The notes under the pieces: generated by a model
What the model was told of the DNA's origin: nothing
Databases searched by the model: none
What the model saw: only the letters and a program-made list of their open reading frames with translations
Made by a program: the position numbers and the translations under genes
In this document: positions 34,522-45,302 of the stretch, one piece after another
How positions within the stretch are numbered: the first letter of the stretch is position 1
Layout: every line of letters begins with the position of its first letter
From: Blastocladiella emersonii ATCC 22665
Taxonomy: Eukaryota; Blastocladiomycota; Blastocladiomycetes; Blastocladiales; Blastocladiaceae
Length of the DNA: 64,000 nucleotides
Assembly: GCA_025594325.1 (NCBI GenBank)
Contig: JANHCV010000003.1
Location: forward strand, 1,736,001 to 1,800,000
Direction: 5' to 3'

Positions 34522-35711
34522 ATGGGAAACGCACACTCGAGCAACAGCAGTCTCAAGGACGCGCGAGCCGCGGTCGCCGACGCGGGCGTCGCGTCCTCAA
34601 ACCAGGTCGCGCCCGACGCCGGCGCCAACAAGGGTCCGCTGCGCGGCCTCGGCGAGTCCCGCGCCGTCGCGCCGAACCCGTCGCTCGTACAACCTCAGCA
34701 ACCGCCGCCAAGGCAGCAGCAGTCGCGCCAGCCGCAGCCCCAGGCTCGATCGCAGCAGCGGCAGGCCCGCGGCCAGCCGCAGAACGACGATGTCGACGCC
34801 ATGGTCGACACGCTGCTGCAGGACATCCAGTCGCCGGCGATCGCGGCTCCGTCGCCGCGGAAACCTCCCGCCGCGTCACCATGGCCGGAGGGCCGGGATA
34901 GCGACCCGATCGTGCCGCGAGCTCCGCCGCCGTACTCGCCGTACCGAACGCCAGCCGCCGTTCCCGCGCCATCGCCCTCATCGAAGCCCGCCGTCCCGCC
35001 GCTGTCCTCTTCGCCGCAACCCGCCGCGTCGTACGTCGGCTCGGCCGACCCGCTGCTCACGCGGACCAACGGCGAGGTCCCGCAGCGCAAGCGGTCCGAC
35101 GCGAGCGGGGCCGCGCGGCCGCCGCTGCAGATGTCCGCCGTGTCGCCCCCACCGCCGCGGCCGCGGCCGATGCCCGAGGTGTCGACCACGGGCCAGGACG
35201 GCGTGACCGACATTTACCTCGACGACGGGACCCCGCTCCATCTCGTACGTCTTCCGCACCTGGCTGCACGAGCTTTGAGACTAACGACCGCCCTCGCCAC
35301 CGCATCTCGTAGCGCCAGGCCAAGCGTCAGTTCGACCGGGACAAGTTCAAGCGCGCGAACCGCGGTTCGACCGACGACGGGTCGATGCCGCTGTCGCCCG
35401 CGACCTCGACGAGCGTCGTGAGCGCGTCCAACGGCTCGATCGCGTCGCCGCACGCGGCGTTCGCGCTGGCCACGGAGGTCGGCGGCCAGCGCTCGAGCTC
35501 CGTCACCAACAGCACGTCGCGGCTCGGCGGACCCGGCGGTGGCGGCGCGCTCGGCCTGTCCCCGGGCCCGACGCCGGCCACGTTCGCGTCGCCCGTCATC
35601 CCGGCGAGTCGAGGGCCGCAAGCGCCGCTCGCGCAGCCGGTGGCCGCGGCGGTGACGGTGCTGAGCGCCCTAGATGAGGAACTCATGAACGAGATCCTGA
35701 TGGAAACGTGA
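34522..35711 (+). CDS. Hypothetical protein, probable N-myristoylation
   Basis: Two exons, 34522-35244 and 35313-35711, joined in phase 0 by a 68-nt intron (GTACGT...TCGTAG); 373 residues. The N-terminus MGNAHSSNSS fits the N-myristoyltransferase consensus (Gly2, Ser/Asn at 6-7), which decides the start over nearby alternatives. Almost all of it is disordered, rich in Pro, Gln, Ser and Ala. The two ordered-looking parts are VDAMVDTLLQDIQSP and the segment across the splice site, TDIYLDDGTPLHLRQAKRQF then DRDKFKRANRGS. AATAAA lies at 35742-35747. Membrane association by the lipid is inferred; the family is unknown. Confidence 0.75.
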
Positions 35712-35741
35712 TCGTAGCCCGCTCCGCAGTCCCGCGGAAGG

Positions 35742-35747
35742 AATAAA
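35742..35747 (+). terminator. Polyadenylation signal AATAAA
   Basis: A canonical AATAAA 31 bp after the stop codon of the myristoylated-type gene, in a locally AT-rich stretch. Confidence 0.5.
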
Positions 35748-35951
35748 TTAATTCGATGCGCGTGCTTTGGCCAGAGTTCCTCGAAGAGGGGCCGCGGTCT
35801 GCGCGGTTTGCGGTCTGCGGCTGAAACGGCGGGAGGGGCTGCCCTACGTGTGGCACTCGCCTGCGCTGGAGTCCCCGTCACAACAGCTGTGGCCTGCTGC
35901 TCTCCCTTTCTCTCTCCCCTTGACCGCGGCCATCACCTTGCAAAGTAGCGA

Positions 35952-37892
35952 ATGAAAACGACAATGACCGCGCTGACGCCGCTGGTCCACCTCGCGCTCC
36001 TCTCCGCGCTGGCGTCCGTGGCGCTGCTGCCGGGCTCGACCGAGGCCGGCCCGTGGCCCGCCGAGTTCGGCAAGTACGGGTACCGCTACTTTGCGGGGAC
36101 GTACATGTCGCGGCTCAAGCTGCTGACCATGTACGGTCCCGCGACGTCGGTGGCGGGCAAGGACGACCAGCAGCTCAACACGGTGTGGTCGGTCGACTTC
36201 TCCAAGCCCATCGACCTGGCCGCCAACCCGGAGCCAGACATCGTCACGATGCAGCCGCCGCTCGACGTCGGAATCGACTACACGACGCCGCTCATGGTGC
36301 AGTCGTCGGCCGACCAGTCGTACCGCGTGACCATCGCTGGCGGGTACGGCGCCGGCGGGTACAACCTCGCCATGTTCGAGTACGCCTTCCCGGCGTCGGC
36401 GGGCGGCGATCCGAGCAAGGTGCAGGCGACCAAGAGCAAGGGTGCCAAGGAGATGTCCCTGCCCTTCATCCCGGCGCAGGCGTCGATCCTGTCGGACCTC
36501 AACCCGGGCGACACGAGCCGGTCGGCGTACATGTACGGCGGGTTCAACGGCAACGCGACCGACATGGTCACGGTCATGTCGCAGGGCGGCGACAAGACGA
36601 CCATCACGACGTACCCGGGCGCGTACCCGCCGCAGCAGATCTTCGGCAACTTCGTCCACGTCAACGAGACCCACATGCTGCTGAGTGGCGGCACCAACTT
36701 CAAGGACGAGGAGTTCACGCACCTGTGGCTGTACGACACGGCGGGGAACAAGTGGACCAAGCTCGCCGGCGCGCTGCGCCAGGGCCGCCACAAGCACGCC
36801 ACGGTCATGTACCACGGCGTCAAGAAGGGCAAGCACGCCATCAACATCGGCGGCGGGTCCGCGCCGCTCGTCGAGGTCGTCGATATCGAGACGGGCGCCG
36901 TGACCACGGGCACCATCTCGAACCCCGACAACGGGCCGCTCGCGTTCGACGAGGCCGGCGCCCTCGTTCTCGGCGACACCATCGTCGTGCTCGGCGGGAT
37001 CAAGTTCACGCCCACCACCTGGAACCGCAAGGTGCTCAACTTCCTCAACATCGAAAAGGCCAAGGACGGCGCCCTGTCGTTCAAGTGGGCCGACAAGTTC
37101 GACCCCGCCGCGGCCGCGGCTGCCACGTCGTCGCGCGCTGACGTCAACGGGAACTCGAATGGCGGCAGCTCGAGCAACGGCGGCAGCGGGGGTTCCGGCG
37201 GTTCCGGCGGTTCGGGCGGGAACGGCGGCTCGTCGTCGTCTTCCGACAGCCAGGGCTCCTCGAGCTTCCCCGCGGCCGCGGTCGGCGGCGCCGTGGCCGG
37301 CGTGGTCGTGCTCGGCGCCATCGGGTTCTTCCTGTACCGCAAGGGCCAGCAGTCGGCGCAGAACAAGGCCGCGAGTAGCACCATGGCCAAGGTGACCGGC
37401 GGCGCTAGTGGAGCCGGCGGTCAGCACCAGCGTCTCCCGACCACGGCCGACCCGCTCGACCGTGTCGCGCCGTCCGCGCCCGCGCCGACGCATGCGCAGG
37501 CCGATATCGTCGTCGACATCCCGGCGTCGACGGCGGCCATGTTCATGAGCTCGTTCGGCGCCGCGGCCAAGAAGGAGGACAAGCCGTCGGCCGTCGCGTC
37601 GCCGCTGGGCGTCACCACGGGCGGGTTCAGCAGCTCGGTTCCCGGCACGCCGACTCCGGGGACGCCGATCGCCGAGCCTGCGCAGCCCAAGCACGTCATG
37701 GGCGGCGCCGCTGCTGGCGCGCGCGGCCATAGCGACGACGACCTGATCCTCCCGACGTCGGCCATGGCTGAGGAGGAACTGATCCTGCCCACGGGCCCGG
37801 TCCCGCCGGCGCCCGCGGCGATCCGCCACCAGTCGGTGCCCGGCGTCACCATGGTGTTCGACGACGCGCCGCAGGGCCGCCGCGTCAACTGA
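35952..37892 (+). CDS. Kelch-like type I membrane protein, copy 1
   Basis: Single exon, 646 residues. A signal peptide (LALLSALASVALLPGSTEA) is followed by an ectodomain of degenerate kelch/galactose-oxidase-type strands: HMLLSGGTNFKDEEFTHLWL, YDTAGNKWTKLAGALRQGRH, THVMYHGVKKGKH-like TVMYHGVKKGKHAINIGGGS and TIVVLGGIKFTPTTWNRKVL. After a Ser/Gly linker comes one membrane span (VGGAVAGVVVLGAIGFFLYR) and a disordered cytoplasmic tail of about 180 residues ending RRVN. The tail has repeated DLILPT and PGTPTPGTPIAEPAQP motifs also found in copy 2. The ligand is unknown; the plan suits a surface receptor or adhesin. It is tandem with 38278-40334. Confidence 0.85.
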   Translation: MKTTMTALTPLVHLALLSALASVALLPGSTEAGPWPAEFGKYGYRYFAGTYMSRLKLLTMYGPATSVAGKDDQQLNTVWSVDFSKPIDLAANPEPDIVTMQPPLDVGIDYTTPLMVQSSADQSYRVTIAGGYGAGGYNLAMFEYAFPASAGGDPSKVQATKSKGAKEMSLPFIPAQASILSDLNPGDTSRSAYMYGGFNGNATDMVTVMSQGGDKTTITTYPGAYPPQQIFGNFVHVNETHMLLSGGTNFKDEEFTHLWLYDTAGNKWTKLAGALRQGRHKHATVMYHGVKKGKHAINIGGGSAPLVEVVDIETGAVTTGTISNPDNGPLAFDEAGALVLGDTIVVLGGIKFTPTTWNRKVLNFLNIEKAKDGALSFKWADKFDPAAAAAATSSRADVNGNSNGGSSSNGGSGGSGGSGGSGGNGGSSSSSDSQGSSSFPAAAVGGAVAGVVVLGAIGFFLYRKGQQSAQNKAASSTMAKVTGGASGAGGQHQRLPTTADPLDRVAPSAPAPTHAQADIVVDIPASTAAMFMSSFGAAAKKEDKPSAVASPLGVTTGGFSSSVPGTPTPGTPIAEPAQPKHVMGGAAAGARGHSDDDLILPTSAMAEEELILPTGPVPPAPAAIRHQSVPGVTMVFDDAPQGRRVN

Positions 37893-38277
37893 GTGAGCGT
37901 GGGGGTCTTGTATTGAATAGATATCCGGGTTCCAGTTTTGCACAACCGGATGGTGGGATTGGGAGGCGAGGAGCCTGATGAGGAGGGACGCTGTGGGCGG
38001 GCGACCATATTCGCTGATGGTCGACGTGATGCCAGCCGATCAGGGGAACTCGACGCGCGCGCGACTCGTTTCGGACTCTGACCTACGGCAACTGCACAGC
38101 CTGGTGGCGCAGTGGCGCGGATGCGACCATCCCGTGGCGCACGAAACTCCGGAGGAGGCGCCCCCTCAGCACAGAGCGAAAGCCCGTGGGCCGCGACTTC
38201 GGTCCCCGCTCCCGAGCTCCAAGGCATCTCAAGCGAGCTCGAGCTCCCCCTCCCCTTACTACTTACATGAAGCAAAC

Positions 38278-40334
38278 ATGACGATCAACACGCTACTCCA
38301 CCTTGCGCTGCTCTCGGCGCTAGCGTCCGTCGCGCTGCTGCCCGCGGCGACCGAAGCCGGCCCGTGGCCTGCGGGCTTCAACACGAACGGCTACCGGTGG
38401 TTTGTCGGGACGTACATGTCGCGGCTCAAGACGCTGACCATGTACGGCCCCGGCCTGCACGTGTCGGGGTCGGCGGACCAGCAGCTGAACACGGTGTGGT
38501 CGCTGGACCTATCGAAGCCCATCGATCTCGCCGCTTCTGGCCCCGAGCCCCCCATCGTGACGATGCAGGCGCCCATCGCCAACGGCGGCGTCGACTACCT
38601 GACGCCGCTCATGGTGCAGTCGTCGGCCGACCAGTCGTACCGTGTCCTGATGGGCGGCGGGTACGGGCCGCAGGGGTATAACTTTGAGCTGTTCGACTTT
38701 GCGTTTCCGGCGACGGCCGCCGACCCGGGCTCGGTCCGCGCGGTCCAGACCAAGGGCAGCAAGAACCTCACGCTGCCGTTCATCCCCGCGCAGGCGTCGG
38801 TGCTGTCGGACCTGAACCCCGGCGATTTGAGTCGGGTTGCGACCGTGTTCACGGCCGCGAATTTTGTCACTCCGACGATTACGACTCTGGACCTGGTACT
38901 TGTCTTCGCGCTCCCTCGACCGTGAGCGTGCGCGCTAACCATCACGCGAACCACGAGTAGACGGGCAGCGCGACGACGACGAACACTTTCAACTCGGCCA
39001 GTGTCTCGCCGGCCGTGTCGTACGGTTCCTTCATCCACATCGACGAGTCGCGGATGCTGCTGAGCGGCGGCAGCTTCAACGGGACGACGTACTCGCACCT
39101 GTGGGTGTACGACACGGTCGGCAACAAGTGGAGCAAGCTGGCGGGCTCGCTGCGGCAGGCGCGCGACTCGCACGCGGCCGTCATGTACCACGGCGTTAAG
39201 AAGGGCAAGCACGCGATCCACATTGGCGGCGGGTCGGCGCCGCTCATCGAGGTCGCTGACCTCGAGACGGGCACCGTCGCGACGGGCGTGATCTCGAACC
39301 CGGACAATGGACCGCTCGGGTTCGACGACGCCGAGGCGCTCGTCCTCGGCGACACGGTGCTGGTGCTCGGCGGCGTCAACTTTGTCCCCGCGACGTGGAA
39401 CCGCAAGGTGCTCAACTTCCTCAAGATCGAGCCGCAGAACGACGGGTCGCTCGCGTTCAAGTGGGTCGACAAGTTCGACCCGGCGTCGTCCTCGGCCAAC
39501 ACGGCGCGGCCCGACGCGAACGGCGGCGCGGGCGGCAACGGCGGCGGGTCGGGCTCGAGCGGCGACGCGGGCGCGTCCAAGGTGCCCATCGGCGCGATCG
39601 GCGGTGGCGTGGCCGCGGTCGCGGTGCTCGCGGCGGCCGGGTTCGTCTTCTACCGGCGGCGCCAGCAGCAGCAGCGCAAGGCGGAGCAGGGCAAGCTGTA
39701 CGGCAACGGCGGCGACGCTGGGTTCAACGGGCAGCACCAGCAGCTCCCGACGACCACCCCGACGGCCGTCGACGTGCACGACACGATCACGCTGCCGCCG
39801 GCGACGCACGAGCGGGCGCCGTCGACGCTCGTGTACTCGACGCCCGCGTCGCAGTACCAGCAGACCGAGGTGGCAATCCCGATGGCCGCGACCGCGTACA
39901 GCAACGTCTCCGCGACGACGTCCTCGTCGTACACGCACGGGTCGTACGTGGCGGCGTCGTACAACAACCCGTCGCTCATGGACCCGCTCGCGGCCAAGAA
40001 GACGAAAATGGACCCGGCGATGCCCGGGCTCCCGTCGCTCGACACCATGATGGCCAGCAACAACCACCAGTACCCGGCGGCGGCCGCGAGCAGCAGCAGC
40101 GCGTCGGTGCCGGGCACGCCGATTCCGAACACGCCGATCGCGGGGCCCGCGCAGCCGCAGCACTGGGGCGCGTCCATGGCGGGAAGTATTCGGGGAGGCG
40201 ACGGCGAGGACGACGGCGAGGACCTGATCCTGCCCGGGGCGCCGGTGCCTGTGCCGCCGACCGTGTACCAGCAGATGCAGAGCACGACGGGGGTGCGCGT
40301 CGTGTACGAGTCGGGGCACCGCGTCAACAACTAG
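38278..40334 (+). CDS. Kelch-like type I membrane protein, copy 2
   Basis: Two exons, 38278-38895 and 38961-40334, phase 0, intron 65 nt (GTACTT...GAGTAG with GCGCTAAC branch); 663 residues. It parallels copy 1: signal peptide (LALLSALASVALLPAATEA), FVGTYMSRLKTLTMYGPG, PLMVQSSADQSYRVLMGGGY, MLLSGGSFNGTTYSHLWVY, MYHGVKKGKHAIHIGGGSAP, a span (IGGGVAAVAVLAAAGFVFYR) and a long disordered tail ending HRVNN. The intron falls where copy 1 is uninterrupted, and sequence around it (VATVFTAANFVTPTITTL) diverges from copy 1, so the intron was gained or lost after duplication. The cytoplasmic tail has drifted more than the ectodomain, keeping the PGTPIPNTPIAGPAQPQH motif. Confidence 0.85.
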
Positions 40335-41021
40335 CGCGCGCGGCGCGAGCGATACCCCCGGATGGACGAAGCGCGCGCGCGTGAAATACATGACTTCTCT
40401 GGCTTGCAAAGACTCGATTGGTGGTGCTTCGACGCAGAAGCGGAGAGGAAGGCCAGCGCAGAGCGTCGCAGCCTCGCTGCAAGGGGCACGTGACCGCGCG
40501 TCTTGACGTGGCAGAGCGTTGGTGGCTCGGCTCTCCCCCCGCTGGCGCTGCTGCTGATGCGTGACGGAGATCCGCGGGCACGGCGGCGGCGGCGGCCGGG
40601 GGAATATGCCGTGCTATCATTTGGCCCGCGGCCTCTGCGCACCAGGCGCGGCCACGTCAAAACCCCGGCGAGCCCCTCGCGCTCTCAGCTGAAGCTCTCG
40701 ATTCCTGCCTCGCTCGACGATCGCTTCTCCAGTGCACAGCCTCTCTACGCTGCCCTCAGTTCCTCGTGTGCGTTCATCGCTTTTGCTGCATCGCGTCAGG
40801 AGCCCGCGCGATGTGAGAGAGCGACCACCGTCGGCGCTCGCCGTTGCCGTGGCCATGTCACCGTTGGCCGCGGCCGACCCGACCCGCGCCTTGGCTCCAC
40901 TTCCACGCGCTTCCCTCCGCGCCGACCATCATCATCGTCATCGTGACTGACCAGTGCCGGATGCGTCGCGAAGGCCGTAGAAGCGCCGCACGTGACAGCC
41001 CCATTGCGCGCCCCCACCGCC
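40335..41021. other. Promoter/leader of the bZIP gene
   Basis: A 687-bp spacer. It contains a GGC-repeat (near 40580), a CATCATCATCG run (40927) and C/T-rich leader sequence. The bZIP frame is open from a GTG at 40992 but the first ATG is 41022. Arg-rich frames across the region look random. No separate gene was seen. Confidence 0.4.
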
Positions 41022-43823
41022 ATGTCCTCGTCTTGGTCAGCGCAAGCGGCCGCTCCCCGCCGACGCTCCGACCACAACCACGAATCAACCTCTGCGGCGC
41101 CGCAACTTGCCGCAACGCCGCCCGCCTACCCGACCGCCGACGTCGCGCACCTGCTGCACCGCCTGCGGCATCCGGCCTCGCTCGACTCCCTCCCGTGGAC
41201 GTGGGCCTTCAACGACGTCTGCCCAACCACGACCGCTGCCGCCATGGTCGCGCCACCACTCGCTGCGGCCAACCCGTCCGCTGCCGACGGTACCGGCGGC
41301 ACCCTCGCGCCCGACCAGCAGCTCGCCCAGCTCTTCTCGGACCCGAGCTTCCGCTCGTTCGCCGCCGACATGTACAACGCCGTCGCGGGCGCCGATGGTA
41401 ACGCTCCGTCGTGCAGTGACCTGCTCGCGCCACCGTCGCCCGCCGACTCGGCCATCCACGCGCCCTCGGCGCCCGTCGCGTCCGCTGCCGACGACGCCCT
41501 CTTCTTCGAGTTCCTCAACGGCGACGTGTTCCAGTCCTCGGCCAACGCTGCGGCTGCCGCGGCGGCTGCACCGTCGTCTGTCGACGCCGAGCTCGACGCG
41601 CTCCTGTCCTCGCCGCCGTTTGGTGCGCTCGACGACGGCGCGTCCCCCGAGTTCGCCATGGACCTCGACGCCGTCCCTGCTCCGCAGTCCAAGTCCTCGG
41701 CAACTACTTTTGCCGGCGCGCCGCCATCGCCCGCCGCCTCGCACACGAGCGGGTCCGGCACGCCGACACGGTCGCCGCCCGCCGGTCTCGCTCCCACGGG
41801 CGCGCCTGCGACCCCCGCGAGCGACGACGACGCCGACATGCACCTGCTCGGCCCGAGCCCGTCGCCCGCCGTCGGCCGCCAGCAGCAGCAGGCGCAGCGG
41901 AGCGCCACCGTGCAGCGCCCGCCGGTATTCTCGCTCGGCACCAACCCGCAGTCTCAACCGCAGGCGTCACTGCCGCTCATCTCCGTCACCTCGCCCCTCG
42001 CGACCACGGCCGCCTCCCTCCCGCTGCTCGCACCCGGCTCGTCCCTCGCCATGAACAACCCGTACCCGTCGGCGGCAGCGGCCCTCGCTGTCAACCCGTT
42101 CGCCGCGACCACTGCCGGGTACCCGTTCCCCGCCATGAACCCGTACCTCGCTGCTGCCGCCGCCGCCCAGCAGCAACAGCAGCAGCAGGCCGCCGCGGCA
42201 GCGCCGTTCGGCGCGGCCGGCCTCGCCGCACCCACCACGCCCAACCCGTACCTGCACGGCCTCGTCCCGCCCTACTTTTCCGCGTCCACCAACCCGGCAG
42301 CCGCGGCTGCTGCAGCGGCAGCGGCAGCGGCGGGGATGGGTATGCCCGCGTCCATGTACAGCCTCATGGGCCTCCCGAGCCCGACCGCCGAGTTCGACGC
42401 CGCGCGCTGGCCCGCCGCGGCGACAGCGGCGCGGACCACGCCTGTCCCGATCATGGCGGCGCCGAGCGTACTACCGTCGCCACCTTCTACGGTGACCGCG
42501 TCCTCGGTCTCGCCCGCCCGCGGCGACGACGCGCAGTCGACCAAGTCGGCGTCGTCGAGCACTCGCCGCCGCCCCGCCGCGTCAACCCGTGCGCGCGTCC
42601 CGTCGGTCCTCCCCGAGCAGTCCAGCAGTCCAGCGACCCGCGCGACCGCCTCGTCTTCCTCCGACACCGCGGTCCCCGAGGTCGAGCTCGACAAGGTGGA
42701 CCAGGACAACCTGACGCCGATCGCGCGCGAGACCATCAACCTGCTGACGAGCCGCCCGAAGCGCCGCCGCCGCAACTCGCCCGGCGACGCGGGGCCCGAC
42801 GCCAACGCGACCATCTCGATCCACGCGCCGCCGCCGACGCTCCTGCCGCCGCAGTCGGCGGCCCCGTCCGCGGGACCGCCGCCGCGGACCATCCTGCCCA
42901 ACCCGAACACGGCCGCGGACCACGCGGCGCGGCGCGCGGGGAGTAGCGGCGGGTCCGACGACGACAGCAGTGCGATGGCCGTCGACGCCACCCCCGCCCC
43001 CGCCGCGGGCGAGATGGTGACGGAAGAGTCTCTCCTCGCGGCGGCGTCGGCGGCGGGCCTCCCCGCGCACCTCGACGACAAGAAAAAGCTGCGCATGATG
43101 AAGAACCGGCTCGCGGCGTCCGAGTCGCGGAAACGCGCGCGCGCGCACGTCGACACGCTCGAGGCCACGGCCGCTGCGCTCGTCGACGAGAACGCCAAGC
43201 TCGTGGCCGCCCTGCGCGACGCCAAGGCCGAGATCGATGATCTCCGCGACCAGGTTCGCGGGCTCACTGAGACCGTCGAGCTGCTCCAGGCCGGCGGCGG
43301 CGGTGGCGGTGGGTCGGGTAGCCGCGGGAGTGTCCTGGGTGGACCCACCTCCGTCAAGTCGTTCGGCGCCCTGTTCGCCCTGTGCGTCGTCGGCGTCGCG
43401 TGGCTCCTCCCCGGGTTCTCGGTCGCGCCCATCGGCGGATCGTCCATGATCGCCGGCGGGCCGGGTAACGCGCTTGCCACCGCGCGGTTCTCGGCCAGCG
43501 GGTCCGCCGCGCTCGTCGGCCGACTCGCCCGCAAGTCCCTCCCCGCCGGGTGGTCCGCGGGGACCGCCGGCGGCTGGCTCGCGGTCCGCACCAACCCGCG
43601 GGAAGAGGGGGACCGCGAGCTCTTCGACACGGCGTACGACGAGGACGAGGACGACGACGATGTCCTGTTGCTCACCAACGACGTCGTCGAGTGCCCCGTC
43701 CCCCGCGCGTGTGCGCCGCCCGTCGCCGCGCTCCCGCCCGCGCCCAGCGAGCAGCCCGCCGTGGTTGTCGAGGCGGTCCGCGCGGCCACCGAGGACGGAG
43801 TCCCGCCGTTTGTCGCGATCTGA
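41022..43823 (+). CDS. Membrane-anchored bZIP transcription factor, ATF6-like
   Basis: Single exon, 933 residues. A long Ala/Pro/Ser-rich, partly acidic N-terminal region is the likely activation domain. The bZIP lies at about 687-755: basic region KKLRMMKNRLAASESRKRAR, then a leucine zipper (VDTLEATAAALVDENAKLVA, LRDAKAEIDDLRDQVRGLTE). About 25 residues after it comes one hydrophobic span (SFGALFALCVVGVAWLLPGF, about 779-798), then about 135 further residues with an RKSL site fitting the S1P protease RxxL rule. This is the layout of ATF6/CREB3 stress factors, released from the ER by proteolysis. Transport and cleavage are inferred. A soluble bZIP with a chance hydrophobic patch is the alternative. 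Confidence 0.88.
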   Translation: MSSSWSAQAAAPRRRSDHNHESTSAAPQLAATPPAYPTADVAHLLHRLRHPASLDSLPWTWAFNDVCPTTTAAAMVAPPLAAANPSAADGTGGTLAPDQQLAQLFSDPSFRSFAADMYNAVAGADGNAPSCSDLLAPPSPADSAIHAPSAPVASAADDALFFEFLNGDVFQSSANAAAAAAAAPSSVDAELDALLSSPPFGALDDGASPEFAMDLDAVPAPQSKSSATTFAGAPPSPAASHTSGSGTPTRSPPAGLAPTGAPATPASDDDADMHLLGPSPSPAVGRQQQQAQRSATVQRPPVFSLGTNPQSQPQASLPLISVTSPLATTAASLPLLAPGSSLAMNNPYPSAAAALAVNPFAATTAGYPFPAMNPYLAAAAAAQQQQQQQAAAAAPFGAAGLAAPTTPNPYLHGLVPPYFSASTNPAAAAAAAAAAAAGMGMPASMYSLMGLPSPTAEFDAARWPAAATAARTTPVPIMAAPSVLPSPPSTVTASSVSPARGDDAQSTKSASSSTRRRPAASTRARVPSVLPEQSSSPATRATASSSSDTAVPEVELDKVDQDNLTPIARETINLLTSRPKRRRRNSPGDAGPDANATISIHAPPPTLLPPQSAAPSAGPPPRTILPNPNTAADHAARRAGSSGGSDDDSSAMAVDATPAPAAGEMVTEESLLAAASAAGLPAHLDDKKKLRMMKNRLAASESRKRARAHVDTLEATAAALVDENAKLVAALRDAKAEIDDLRDQVRGLTETVELLQAGGGGGGGSGSRGSVLGGPTSVKSFGALFALCVVGVAWLLPGFSVAPIGGSSMIAGGPGNALATARFSASGSAALVGRLARKSLPAGWSAGTAGGWLAVRTNPREEGDRELFDTAYDEDEDDDDVLLLTNDVVECPVPRACAPPVAALPPAPSEQPAVVVEAVRAATEDGVPPFVAI

Positions 43824-44056
43824 AAGAGTTGGGGTTGGGAGGGAGAGAACAGTAGTCTTGTACAGCATTCTTTATATTCGCATTCTTATCTCCGCGCATG
43901 GTCTTCTTGCTGGTCCTCGGCGTGAGTGAGGAGGGCAGCGGGCTCGGTCGACGCCGTGGTCGGATCCCGGGTCGGATCACCTCGCTCGACCGACCACGGC
44001 CGCTTCTCTTTCTCTCTCCCCTTACACAACCCACACCTACTTGCAACGTAACTCTC

Positions 44057-45276
44057 ATGGAAGCCAACCTCGACTCAGTCCGCGCCCGCGCCGCGCGCCT
44101 GCTTGCCAAGTTCTCCCCCTCCACGACCCCATCCCCCTCGTCGTTGCCGACCGTCCGCCACCTGTTCCGCCTGCTCCCGCTCACCTTCCCGCCGCCGTCG
44201 CTCTTCCTCTCCCCTCCCTCCTCCCCCGAAACCGTCCGCGTCGTCGCCGTCACCGAGCTCGGCCTGCACCCGCGCGGCACGCTGACGGCGCCGACCCCGC
44301 TCGCGGTCCGCGTGCTCGTCGGGCGGCTCGAGGGAAGCACGCTGCACGGCGCGCGCGAGGTCGCTATTGGGGTTGTGGAGGGGAGCGGAAAGCTGTCGCC
44401 GGTCAACGGCAAGGGCGAGGTGAGCGTCACGCTCACCGGGCGGGTGGAAGGTGAAGTGGGCGAGGCCGCGTTCCTCGAGATCAGCGTCGCGCACGGTGCT
44501 ACTGGAGAGGAGGTCAGGAAGCAGTTTGGCGGGCTCGGGTGTATGCCCGTCGTCCTCGGCCCGTTCCCGCTCGCGGGCGAGTGTAACGAGGACGAGGTCG
44601 TCGACATGTACCGCGTGTTCGAGGTGCCGCCGCCGTCGGACGTTGAGGGCGGGGAGGCGACCGTGTGTCTGATCCGCGAGGATTGGGGGCTCGGGATCCC
44701 GGGTACGTCTACTTTGTGGGGAGCATGACGCAGCGGCTGACGTGCCGCTACGATGTAGGCAAAGTGTGGGACTCGGCCGTCGTCCTCTCGCACGCGCTCA
44801 TTTCGTCGACGTCGCTTCCGTTCCTCGCCCCGCCGCCCGCGACCGTGCTCGACCTCTCGAGCGGGACCGGCCACCTTGCCGCGCTGCTCCGCCACCGCCT
44901 CCCCTCCCCCACCACGCGCGTCGTGTGCACGGACCTCCCCGAAGCCCTGCCGCTCCTCCGCGCGAACCTGGCCTCGCTACCCAACGTGCACTGCGCAGCG
45001 CTGCCGTGGGGCGAGACGACGCCCGCCGACGTGCTCGTGTGCTCGGACGTGCTATACGAGCGCGAGTTCTTTGCCCCGCTCGCCAAGACGATCGCCGGGT
45101 GTGGGCCGCGCGCGGTGCTCGCGTACAAGCCGCGCGGGTTGAGCGAGGACGAGGAGGATGTGTTCTTTGAGCGGATGTTGATGGGCGAGCACGGGGTGCG
45201 GGTGGAACGGGTGCTCGAGGTCGGCGTTGAGTATGGTGTGCTGGTTATGGTGCTGGCGAAAAAGAAGATGGTCTAG
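44057..45276 (+). CDS. METTL21-type lysine methyltransferase
   Basis: Two exons, 44057-44702 and 44759-45276; the 56-nt intron (GTACGT...ATGTAG) creates the family motif GKVWDSAVVLSHAL across the junction. The product has 387 residues. The first 210 form an uncharacterised beta-rich region; the rest is a class I SAM-dependent fold: motif I VLDLSSGTGHLAALL (about 245), VVCTDLPEALPLLRANL, the D-x-x-Y motif in CSDVLYEREFF and AVLAYKPRGLSEDEEDVFF. This family methylates lysines of proteins such as chaperones and elongation factors; the substrate here cannot be told, and METTL22 with its N-terminal extension is another candidate. Its stop is only 26 bp from that of the convergent lipoate ligase gene. 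Confidence 0.85.
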
Positions 45277-45302
45277 AATGTATCTTATGTGTGTGCTAGC
45301 AG

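Noticed and set aside
35844-37943. 699-codon minus-strand ORF
   Set aside because: Exact shadow of the Kelch-like gene, with low-complexity Arg/Val/Gly protein.
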